A stretch of DNA of 64,000 nt from Anthoceros angustus (lineage: Eukaryota > Streptophyta > Anthocerotopsida > Anthocerotales > Anthocerotaceae). Position numbers and translations under genes: made by a program. The notes beneath the pieces are model-generated. The model searched no databases. It was not told the DNA's origin and saw only the letters and a list, made by a program, of their open reading frames with translations. This document shows, one piece after another, positions 23,100 through 34,140 of the stretch. Within the stretch, counting starts at the first letter, position 1. The number at the start of each line of letters is the position of its first letter. Location of the stretch: the NCBI GenBank assembly GCA_010909165.1, contig MU008173.1, positions 1,240,001 through 1,304,000 on the forward strand. Direction: 5' to 3'.

Positions 23100-26000
23100 C
23101 GGATCCGTATTGGCAGTCCCAGTAGTGCAATTCAAGCGAGTTACGTGGTCGATATCACAGTTGAAAGGATGACACACAACCCATTTGGTTGTTCGAACAA
23201 CCAACGCCATGGAAATCTACCACTTGCAATACCTGAGAGCGTCGCAGGGGTCTGTCTCGGAGAGAACGCGTTGGGATTTGCGACAAGTTGTGTGGCTGTT
23301 TCCAGGGATTTTGTTGTGTGACAGAACAACATCCCTGGGAAGATCCGCGCAACACGGGAAGACAGTACTGTGTATTAGAATGTAAGCCAGCAGGAGCTGG
23401 GACACAAAAGCACACAACAGTCCGTCGGCTCCACAATCCACATTGTCCCACAGTGGACCTACGTATACAGCGTACGTCTTTCATCAGACAGATACACGTG
23501 GTCGGAAAAACGTTGTTGGAGTCCTACACGAGCCTCCGCTATCTTCCACACAGCAAACCTATGGCAGCAAACGGGAACGCTCACATCAGCGGACACCATA
23601 CCGATCTTGTAATCAAACAGCAGGCTCTGGATCTATCTTTGACACAAGCATGCGCAGCCAGACAGTTTGCAAAATGGCACACAAAAAGGTGACCTCATGC
23701 CGGGTGTGCAGCGTCATGGATTTGCTTCCCGCCCAGGCAGAAGGTGCGCAGCGCGCTGATCCACAGGACATGATAAAGAATCTGGTCTACACGCTGCGTT
23801 CCGCCGCTGGTCGCAAACAGCCTTGTTAATATGTATGCCATGAGGCAGGAAATGCTGTGTCTGGTGACTTGTGTTTAGCAGATGGCCGTGGTGCAGCACC
23901 GGGAGGTGGATCTCCGGAGGCAACCCGAGTCTTCCCACATCAGGGTTTTCCATAGTCCTCCCTCTTACACACGAGACAGGGAGCACCTCCCCCCATTCCT
24001 TCCTGCTCATCTTTCCTTTCTGTTGATCGTTCTTCTTTTCCTGTGTGTTCTCTTTTCCCCTCCCTTCCCCTTCCACCCTCGTCCCTCCCCCCGTTCCCCT
24101 TCCTTCCTCCGACCGTCCTACATTCCGCCTCGAACATTCCGATGGTCGGAACGGGTGCCAGACATGCGAGGGCTCAAGACGGTCCTGCCTTCTTCGACCA
24201 GGGCTGAAGTTGAAGAAGCTGAAGATGCCCTCACAACGCACAGCGAATCAACAAGGAGAAGTACTCAACTCTCAGCAGCAGTTGGTAGCCCTTGATGGTG
24301 GATTGACTCAGGAAAGCTTTTGCCCAAGATCGGCCAGAGGACCAAAACACCTGGGGAACTGAAGAGGGCAAAAAAACCTTGGAGACCCGAGGGCCGAGGG
24401 CCCGGCATTCAGTGGCTCTTGCCCATTATCCCAGCCATGAGTCCACACACAAAATTAGTCTTCACCCAGCTGCAAGCGGGAGCCATCACAGCCTCAATGG
24501 GGTCATCGCTTTTCTTTTCGGAGACCGGAGGCGTTATTTGCATCCTTGCCTTGTAAAGTCCTGACAAAAAAATTGTACCGTATCGCAGGCCTATGCTTGA
24601 TAAACCCGATGCTCCCGACATCCTCGTGTTTCAGGCAATGGAAGCGTGAGCAGGTTCTTGGCACTGCTGGCGGAAATGCCACCTAACCGGAGCCTCCATG
24701 TCTAGGAAATCGGCAAACCTACACCTGATTGTGACGCCGATTCTTACAACCGGGACATGTGGCACGGTGGCCCTTCCTGCTCGTTCCGTGTCCCTCGTGG
24801 CTAACGACATGACAGACTCTTTGGTGTCACAGTCTTCATCACGAGCTCACTCACCACCATACGCATATGTGCTTGCTCAAAGAACATGTCGTGGACTCGT
24901 GGATGTAGTTCTTAATAATCCATGCCATAGCTGGTCACCAGTTGCCAGCTTCCAGCACTCTGCAACCAACTCGATGGGCAAGATGGTGTCCCCGCAGACA
25001 CACAAACCATCTCGCGTCCAAACGGATGCCTATTGTGCAAGGACACATCAGACCATCTAAAACCGAACACCTCGATCTCACTCACACAGCTGCAGACACT
25101 TGCACGAGACAGGAAAGCTCTAGCAACATACAAGTTACGATAAACTGCACCTATGGAAAGCCAGGAAGGACTCCATTCCACGTCCTCTCATGTGCCAAGA
25201 AAGGAGCTGGTCATTCGACGCGTACCGCCAGAAGATGCATCATGGTCACCACCCGCAGCAAGCATGCATGTACAAGCCGGAGCCTGGGATGTCATACGAA
25301 GAAGATCATGAGCCTGATCTAGCCCTGGTCCGATATGGAGAACATAGCCAGCCAGATATTCGTAGACGAAAGGAATTGTTCTCATCGGGTTGCAGAACGT
25401 TCGTTGAGAAGGTGGCCATGGCAGCAAGCATAACTACACCAGCATGCCAGCCCTTTCAAAATACCTCAGGAAGCGTCTGACAGTCTGACGTCATGCCTGG
25501 CAGTCGTTGTGATTCAACAAACATCAACCCATGATACTTCCAGGCTTCAGAGTTCAGACCACCGGCGTCGATTCAAAAGTACTTCAGTGAGCAAACCCCA
25601 TCCGTAGGCCTTGCAATTCGTCCCAGGCAACCTAGGTTGGAAATAGCGACATCCTCCGCACCGTGCACAAATCCAGTATCTGCCACCACAGCATAGCTGC
25701 ACAGAATCTTAAGGTTGTCAGCATAAGTTTACGAGGAAGTTCAATGATCCATTCATGCTGCCGCGCCCCGTACAAAAAATATGTTCCTAAACAGCAGTTC
25801 CCTGATTCGGAAACCGACCATGCGCCTGAAGCCCGTCCCCAAAGCCCTCCTCGCCAGCCCGGAGACACAAGCCATGTGAAGGATATCGCCTCGGTGTGCT
25901 ACACATAGAAGTCTGGCGTTCGCACATACTTGCGCAGGGCACAGGGTTTAGGTGGTGCGGTCAGACGTGCTTTTGCGAAACCCAACCTTGGTGACCGGAA

Positions 26001-26573
26001 GGGAGCTTTCCATACGGAGGCAGGACTGACTACATACTGTGGCAGCGTCCGGGACAGGCTTCGCAGCGTAGGAAGCTTTGATGACACGGACGCAGCGGGC
26101 AGCTTGATTAAGCCTGCGTTCAGACGCGCGCACCGAGCTTCCCTTCATCCTTTCCCGCAAACGCATCCTCCTCGCCCCCCGCTCTCGGTATCTGTTGCCT
26201 GCGCTCGTGGCAATGCAGCCTGGTCCCTGATACGTGCCCTATCCATTGTTGCAACAAATTTTGAGCCAGATCCGGGTGCGAGGCCAGGGGCACCAGTCCA
26301 GGGAGCTGATTAGGGAAACGATGTTGTGAAGCTGGCAGGGAAGCGAAGCGGAGCAGGGAAGCAGGAAGCATGCGGCTGGTTCTTGCAGATTGTTGATACA
26401 TCTTGGTGTAATGTAACTGGTTTCTTTCGAGCAGTTGCGGGGGCCGAGTGAGTGAGGCTTTTTTTGTTGTTGTTCGCCAACGGAACTGGTCAGGTGCTGT
26501 TATCAGGTCAGCAGGGTAGAGGTAGAGGTAGAGGTCGGAGTGGAAGGCGTCTTTCCGGACACCACGCTCATCC
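23100..26573. other. Long stretch without recognised genes
   Basis: 3.5 kb. I see no homology, splice-consistent ORF or RNA gene. It includes a plus-strand pyrimidine-rich tract (about 24000-24120), which produces long but meaningless open frames. The last 300 bp should contain the promoter and 5' UTR of the PHD-RING-SRA gene. Decayed transposon sequence or a noncoding transcript is possible. Confidence 0.4.
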
Positions 26574-29500
26574 ATGGAGCTTCCCTGCGACCCCAGCGAC
26601 TTCTGCCTGGTGTGCAGAATTCTGCCCCCGGACAAGGAGGTTATTTTCTGTGATGGCTGTGATGGGCACTGGCACATGAAGTGCCTCCGGCAGCCGCTGC
26701 TGGAGGTGCCCGAGGGGGACTGGTTCTGTCCCGACTGCCTGCAGCTGCCGGAAGACCAAATTGCAAAGAGAAAGAGGCGGCTGGAGAGTATTGGAGAGGA
26801 TGAGGAGGAGGTACTGGTCCGCAAGATCAAGCAAATTCAATCGCACCCTCATCTAAACGAGAAGGAGAAAGCCAAGATTCTCCAAGAACTCATGCAGGAG
26901 ACTCGGCAAGAGATAGAGGGCCCCGTGGACGATGAGGATGCGCCGGGTGTGGCTGGGAGGGGCCTTCACAGACAGCATACCCGCAGCTTAGAGGAGAAAG
27001 CTTCGTCTTCTAGGCTTTCTCTCACACGAAAGAGCGTTGTGGGCGAAGAGAGGGACACTGAAATTTATGCCATCTTCAAGAGCTACCTTTCTTGCGAGAT
27101 CTGCCATCGATTCCCGAATTTTATTGTCACTGTAAGCTTCTCTCATGTCTGTATGTGTTTCTGGTACATGTTCACATGCTGTATGTCGACACATGACAGC
27201 ATTCTCGTTTCTGCCTCCCGCTGCCTGTCAGCCTCAGACTGAGTGTAACCCGTTCCCTCTTGCAGACACCTTGTGGTCACAACTTTTGTGGAGGATGTAT
27301 TAAGCATCTCAAAACATGCACGGCTTGTTACTCCCCGCTGCCTCTTGCGCGGAATCAAGGATGCACAGAGCCCAACAGTTATCCCCGCACCAACTTTGTG
27401 CTGGAATGCGCGATAAGGCTGGCTAAATGTGGAGTGATAGCTGAGCCTAATCAAGCTGGCGTGTCCAATGAGGAGAGGCCAGACAAGGCGTTCACCACAT
27501 CTAATGCCAAGCTCCCTGGTCTTGCAAATGCGTGTAGTGGGCGCATATATGCAACCGTTCCAGATCACTATCTTGGGCCCATAACTGCTGAATACGATGT
27601 TAACAAACGAGGGGTCCGTGTAGGTGATACTTGGGAAAATCGTCTGGCCCTCCGCCAGTCTGGAGCTCATCGTCCTCATGTCACCGCATTTGCTGGAACG
27701 GTTGGAACAGGATGCCCCTCCATTGTGCTCTCTAAGGGCTATGACTTTGACATCGACCATGGGGACTACTTCATTTGTACTGGATGGTTAGTTGTTACTT
27801 TTCCACATCTGACTCGCTTCTCTCATGTGTCTCTGTGGTTTTCCAATGAACTCCAGCGGGACACACTTGCTCGGGCTTCGCTTCCAGCAAGCAGCAAGGC
27901 TTCGGGCTCTGCATCTTAACGAGTTGAGTGCCTTGGCTGGCTCTGGTGCAGTGGTGGTTGTGATCTTAGTAACAACAAGCGAACTGGGAAGCTGGCGTTT
28001 GACCAAACCTTTAGCCGTGCTAATCAAGCAATGCGCGAGAGTTGTATACGGGGATACCCAGTCAGGGTTATCAGGTTTAGTATCGATCCACCGATAGTGT
28101 TCCCTTCAAAGACCCTCACTCTCGATCATGACAGCCTTTAAACAGTTTGTCTAAGTTCATGTTGCGAATGTTTGCAGTACCGTGCTGAGATATGTTGTTG
28201 TGTCCTATCTCAGGTCATGCAAGATCCAGCAGTCGAAGTTCAAACCACAGAGTGGTTTACGATATGATGGCATCTACCGTATTGAGATGTGTTGGCGGAT
28301 CATGATAGATGAGGTTTGTTCTCAACTCGATCTCCGATGTTGGGATGTACTCCTTACACCAGCATGTTAGCAACCTAGACGGCTTGTAGTCTTTCAGCTC
28401 GTCAAAGACCAGGCTTCCGCCACTAAAGCACATGGACATGCTGGAAAGAACAGTCGTCACTTTGGTCTTCGTACTTGTTGTGCAAGCCTTGCCTCCTGCT
28501 CTTCTTAGTACGCTCTAAATATCAAGCCTGGAATTCACGAGGCCTAATCAGGTTCATCACATGCAGGGCATTCGGGTTTGCCGCTTTCTTTTCGTACGGT
28601 GTGAGAATGAGCCAGCTACATGGAGGAAGTAAGACATCTGTCCGCACTGGAAATCATGGTTTTCAAGACAAGCTGCCAAGGGCGGGTTTGACGGTGCTTA
28701 TCTCTGGGCGTGATTTCAGGACCAAGGAAGGTGATAAACCTCGCAAGCCACCTGCAGTGGAGGAACTGAAAGATGCCACTGATGTGACAAAGCGGACAGG
28801 TCCTCCTCATTGGGATTTTCAGGTATACAATGAGCGTTACATGATGCTTTTGGAATTTGGAGATGAACAAGATGATGACTAGTCGCAATTCAGCGTTTCC
28901 TTGGCAGTCAGTCGATGGAGCTCACAGAAGTCGAGCATCGTGGCTAATGGTTGGTTCTTGTTTGTTTGAGCAGGCTGGAGTTTGGGGCTGGCGTGGCAAG
29001 AATCCTTCGTTCAAGTCCAAGCCTGCTCCAGAGATCGAAAGATTTTTTATCGAGAAGGACATGACCGTGAAGCGAAAAATTGTTCGAGGTACGCGTCTCC
29101 TCGTCTTTGTGATGAAACATACACTGTTGCTCGCCGTTCTGTTTGTTTGAAACTACGTTGTCAGGTGGCTTTCCAGCGAAGAATGCCGTGTGGTTGAGCC
29201 ATCACCTGGGTAGCTGTAGCTGTAGCTGATTCTGTCCACTAATATTTGTTGCTTTTAGACCCATCCTTTGATCCGTGACCTCGTTGGCTGCAGACTTGCT
29301 CTGCGGGATCTGCACGGAAGACATGTTAGAGCCAATCCTGGCTCCGTGTGGTCATATGTATTGCAAGGCATGTTTGGATGACCATTTTAATAAACTCCTG
29401 CCATTCCAAAATCCCAGTGGCTACAGCACGATGCATAGGCGAGAGCGAAAAGCTGTTCAAAGGTGTCCCAAATGCCCTGCCATTTTCGGCGACATGCACT

Positions 29501-31076
29501 TTGATGTAAGTGACGACAGAGTCATGATGATTCCAGACTGGCTGGTGTTTTGAGGGATGCATGAGGGAGTTCTTGACTGGAAATCGTGGGATGTTGTAAC
29601 AGGTCAATGTCCAACTTAAGAGCGTGATTGAAGCCATTGCTCTGGCCAGGGACGTGAAGCCAATCGTGACTCCTCCCCCCGGGGTCGCTTTGAGGGCAAG
29701 GGAGGTGAAAACGGAGGTGAAAGCGGAGGTGAAGGATAGAGGCTACTCCTCTCAGGTGTCTGGCCCTTCTAGCCAGCCTCTTGGCAAGAGGAAGGGGTTG
29801 CTCGAAGACAGACAGCAGCGTGCTCGCATGACTTTGATGCAAGAATTCTCAGATCCTCCTCGCCTGACCAGAAAACAGAAACATACTCCACGTAAGACAA
29901 TTGGCTTGTCATCTTACAGCAGAGGCGAGGCCCAAGTCGGCAAGCTGCAGACAGGACGATTTATTCAGATTGATGGTTCAGACTCCGAGCGTCCTATGGA
30001 TACTCCTGCGAAAAGCCATCATGAAATATCAAGTGCCTCAGGTGGGCTGGATGAGGAGGCTCCAGTGTCTCCAGATTCTGCAGTTCGACACTACAAGCGC
30101 AGAAAGAGAGGGGAAGGTCCTGCTGATAGCGGGAGTAAAAGATCATGCGAACTTGTCAGCACCTCGGAAGGAAGTGGTGCAGATGGAGCAGGTTCACCTT
30201 GTGAAGCACCTGGTGAAGCAATCACCTCTGCAGATTACAAGCGACGGAAAACAGAGGATGACAGAGCGTCCAGCATGCAAGCAAGTGAGGCGGAGTCTGG
30301 CGAGAAACGTGACAGAGGCACCATGGTGGAGAGCGCTGCTGAAAAACTGGAGAAAGGGGATGGCGATGAAGGGATCGAGGCCGTGGCTGATGACATCGTC
30401 GTCGATGTTCGCTGCGTGGACGTGGTTCAGGTCTCTGTCCAGGGTGATGGCTGCCATCATGAAGAGGAGGAGTTAGAGGTGCCTCGCAGGACTGTCAAAG
30501 TAAATGATGCTTACGAAAGAAGTGGCCATGGTCCACCTAGCAAGGAGCAGGCACCGTTGGAGTCCTTGCCAGCTGATAAAGCGGAACACCAGGACAAAGA
30601 TGCTGAGGCAAACACCGAATTGCAGACTTTGACTACTGATGTCTGCATAATTAATGTGGAAGTAGTCCAGGACCCCGTCGATGTAGATGGTGAAATCGTG
30701 GTAGAAGAGATTCCCGTTGCTGGTGGCGATGTCCACCGGCAAAGAGATGATAACACGTCGGTAAATCCTCCGGCATCTGAGCAACAGAGGGAGGAGGATG
30801 GAGCAGCAAGTCCGAAGACAGCCTTGGATGCGTTTTGTGAGCAGATCCGGAACTTAGCCAACAGAGAGGTATTACATGGACAAACTGTGTCGAGACGCCC
30901 CACTCTGTTTCAACAACTTGCCATTTACTAACTGCGCTTGCACATGATTGCTACAGGGGCCGAAGGAACAGAGCTGGGGACTTCTCACAAGGTGTATGCA
31001 AGAATTCAGACAGAGCTGGACGCAAGGAACAATCGGAGCAATATCTCAGACTCTTGGCCCGACTTTTGACAAGTAA
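26574..31076 (+). CDS. PHD-RING-SRA-RING protein (VIM/ORTHRUS, UHRF1-like E3 ligase) with long acidic C-terminal extension
   Basis: Ten exons: 26574-27131, 27266-27786, 27952-28074, 28214-28313, 28567-28628, 28720-28822, 28974-29088, 29294-29505, 29603-30868, 30957-31076 (1059 aa). The PHD finger (about 10-57) has CLVCRILPPDKEVIFCDGC and HWHMKC, then DWFCPDC. RING1 (about 176-210) has CEICHRFP, TPCGHNFCGGC and CTAC. The SRA/YDG domain (about 300-450) has GVRVGDTWENRL, DFDIDHGDYFICTG, NKRTGKLAFDQTFSRANQAM and YDGIYRIEMCWR. RING2 (about 531-588) has CGICTEDMLEPILAPCGHMYC and CPKCPAIF. Known members bind hemimethylated CG sites and help maintain DNA methylation in the nucleus. Arabidopsis VIM1 is about 645 aa; here some 430 residues follow RING2, with repeated YKRRK motifs, acidic runs and no known domain. 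The exon 2/3 junction gives Cys where Ser is usual. Confidence 0.93.
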
Positions 31077-31384
31077 CCAGGGACCTTTGAGCAATTAGCA
31101 CTGAATATCTGGAATGAACAGGTGGTTATAAAACGCAACTGAGTCACGTTGCGTCTGCTAGCGTTAAACAACTGGTGAGCAACTGGTCTTGCTGTTAGAG
31201 TACCTATAGGTGAAGAGTACCTATAGGTGAAGTGATGTTACCTGTAGATTGACAAATGTTTCCAGCCATCGGGCATGACACTATCCCATTTGACCTGCTC
31301 CTTATTTAGTTCGGCTTTTCAGTTTGATCGATCGGTTCGCATTGTCAAGAAGTGTGTCTCCTCTGGCGGGTTTCAAATATTTCC
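31077..31384. other. Convergent intergenic spacer
   Basis: 308 bp between two 3' ends. It contains an adjacent duplication of agtacctataggtgaag (about 31198-31231). Nothing else seen. Confidence 0.4.
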
Positions 31385-32859
31385 TTACGCTGACGCCTTG
31401 GAGGTCGAATTCGCATCCTCCTCTGGTTTGGGCAGCATCATGGACTCCGCAGGCCTTTCTCCCTTCCGGAGGCAGGTGTCCCTCAGTCGGAGGTAGTCGA
31501 GGTAGAGTATCGAAGCATAGACAGGAGGATTATGTGCAGTCAGGAGCTGTGGAGCTGGGGCCAGCGTGGTGTTGGCTGTTGGGGTGAAGAAGACCACCAG
31601 GGACATGCGCTCGTTGGTGGAGCTCACCACAGCCCTATGCTCCACACTGGGATACTTCCCATTGCTAAAGATCTGAATCAATCCCACAAGTCCAGATCAT
31701 TCAATCTGCATTCGTACCAAAAACTGGATTCGTCTCAACTCTCGTCAGTCTGGACAGATTACCTGCAGGACGTCTCCTACGTTGACCACAAGAGCTCCTG
31801 AGATGGGCTGGATTGGCACCCACTCTCCCTTGTGGCGGATCTGCAAACCAGACACTGTACCTGTCTGAAGAAGAATGGTGATGGTGCCAGCATCAGAATG
31901 TGGGTTCACTCCCAGCACCACATCTGGCTGGGGGCATGCCGGGTAGTAGTTGGTCCGAATGATTGATGGATTCTCCCCCTTTGAGCTTGCAAACGCCTCC
32001 TTGATGCGTCCTGGGCTGAGGCCCAAATTGAGGGACAAAATCTGGTACAGGTGGTCGGCCACACCCTGTATTCCCAAATTGTATCGATGGATCTTTTCCC
32101 TGCAGCAGTCCCACGTAATCCAGACTGAGTTGGTTGCAAAACCTGTGCATTCTTCACTAATCGGTCACTGGCCCTGGAGTCTGGAGTCCTGGACCCGCCC
32201 ATGTACCTGTAATCTGCAGGTTGCGCTGGCCATTGTGTGCCCATTTGGTTTTGATCAACCGGAGCTAGGTGATGTGCCAGGATGTCGTTCCACCCGTTTT
32301 GCGAAGCTCGACCGTATCCAACCCAGCCTCCGGGCTTGGTTGCATACTCCACCTTGTCCTTGAACGGAAGCTTGAAAAATCGCCTGGAGACATCTAAAGC
32401 GTCTTCAAGAACAGACTGAGCAATCCCGTGATTCACCAGCTGCAGCAGTACCCCCCACGTTACAGAAAACCATTCTGTCCTAAGCTTGGGCTACCACATC
32501 TAGACTTGCATCATTTACTGGCAGGATCTAGACGATCATGCTACGTATACTTGGTAGTCTGTCGTTGGACTCACTTGGAAGTAGCCCCACTCTTGGCATG
32601 CCTGGGCCACCTCTTCTCGTATCCTGGCCTTGGCTTTGTCGCCTCCATGAAGGTAACCGGACAAATCAATGACAGGCACAAGTTGAGTGTACGGCGAGGC
32701 TTGCTCGGGTTCAAGCTTGATCCTGGTTCTGAATATTGCTGGAACTTGCTTCGCCCCTGACTCCGCTATCTGCTGCACCGTCTGTAGCTCTGCCGCACCC
32801 AACACACCTTTGATATCGTATGCCAGATCGTCCACTCGTTGGCCATCTGCTGGAGCCAT
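31385..32859 (-). CDS. 2-oxoglutarate/Fe(II)-dependent dioxygenase (DOXC class)
   Basis: Four exons on the minus strand: 32575-32859, 32207-32439, 31763-32099, 31385-31672 (380 aa). The DIOX_N part has VPVIDLSGYL, EEVAQACQEWGYFQ and LVNHGI. The catalytic jelly-roll has NYYPACPQPDVVLGVNPHSD, giving the first two iron ligands (H, D of HSD), then GLQIRHKGEWVPIQP and GALVVNVGDVLQ. The third ligand is in YPSVEHRAVV, and the 2OG-binding Arg-x-Ser is in ERMSLVVFF. Relatives are plant SRG1/flavonol-synthase/codeine-demethylase-like oxygenases of specialised metabolism and hormone turnover; the substrate cannot be inferred. The exon 3 acceptor used here (high coordinate 32099) restores homology in the ADHLYQILSLNLGL region; a nearer acceptor would not. 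Confidence 0.92.
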
Positions 32860-34140
32860 GGATCAGATTCTGAGGAAACTCCCAGAGCATGCAATTCAAT
32901 TACTGCTCCTACAACATCGCTTGCTCGGAATGGATCTAGATCTTGACTGTTGTGGAGGTGGACTCGGAATATGTCCCGGACTTGCCAGGACGTGATCCCC
33001 GAGTGCCTGACAATACGTGTTTTGTCTGATTACCCGAGAGATTCTGCTGCGAATCTTGCGAAAAACGGTTCTTTCAAACTGGCCCTGCCTTCCTGTCCTG
33101 TTCCTGCGACAGACTGCGGCACATCGGAGTAGGATGAGATCATTTGTATGTTTAAGTATGCTTGCACTTTGGGAACCAGCGGCTGGACAGGACCTTTGCG
33201 GCTTTGGACGAGCATCTTGGTGAGTCTTAGAAGGGATGGATAAGTGGAGGATTGTATAGTGCACTGACGGGCTCTGAAGGAGATGGAGCAACTGTGGTGT
33301 TCCCGTCATGGTGGGGCTGCATTCAGCTGCAGGGAGAATCTGCTGCCTGAACACATCAAGCAGCAGATGCTGTAGGCGAATTTGAATTAGGAGATTTCCT
33401 AGGCTCATATCTGAAGGATGGTTATGTCTAGTGGGGCCGGGCTTGCCGCCTCTGGCACTTGCACCCCAGGATGTATTGATGAATCCGGCAGCCCGTTAGA
33501 GAATGTTCTACAGGTGTGATGCTCCGGAATGATCATCGATCAATGGTACCAGAACTTGCCTGGCCTGAGCCCTGATAGCTGGCCGCTGCTAGGCCATCAT
33601 CATCATCATCATATTCCATCACCATTGCCTTTTCTAGCCTGTTGGCAGCTGGTGTGAATTTGTACTACGCCGAATTCGAGGTGAGCCCCTGCCACTCCAT
33701 TGTTATGTTCAATTGTGAGCAGTTTGTCCGCCACTTGAATTCCTCCATCAGTTTGGTGTAAAACGAACTGCGAAAACGATGCACTATTCACTGCACGTTG
33801 GATTGCCGTCTCCGACACCCCTAGACAGGCCGGATTTCTGCAAGGTTTTCAATACAGAGGAGATCCTTACAACTCAAATAGGCAGGAGTTGCCTCATCGT
33901 TCCTCTTGTCCAAGCTTCTTGCAAGCTTCTTGCAAGCTTCTTGCAAGCTTAATGACAAACTGTTGCCCCTTGGTAGCGATGATGCATATCCCTAATACCA
34001 GGAGGACACTAACGCCACCAGTAGTCGCAGCAGGAGAATGAAGCAAAGTGGCGGCGTTCTGGTCGTATCGCGCCTGGATCGATGCAAAGGGACATGGTGC
34101 AGACGTCTTTTAGCACTTTGTGTCGCAGCGGAAACACGGA
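32860..34140. other. Divergent intergenic region, dioxygenase / PPR
   Basis: 1.3 kb. It holds an atc/cat run (33597-33612) and an 11-bp tandem repeat (33911-33949). On the minus strand one frame (33894 to about 34050) reads as a membrane helix, VSVLLVLGICIIATKG, followed by a basic amphipathic tail, but I could not connect it to a gene. Confidence 0.4.
33911..33949. repeat. 11-bp tandem repeat (aagcttcttgc)
   Basis: Three perfect copies plus a partial fourth. Confidence 0.9.

Noticed and set aside
23714-24295. Open frames around the pyrimidine tract at 24.0-24.1 kb
   Set aside because: Composition-driven: stops are rare in C/T- or A/G-only sequence; no motif or splice context.
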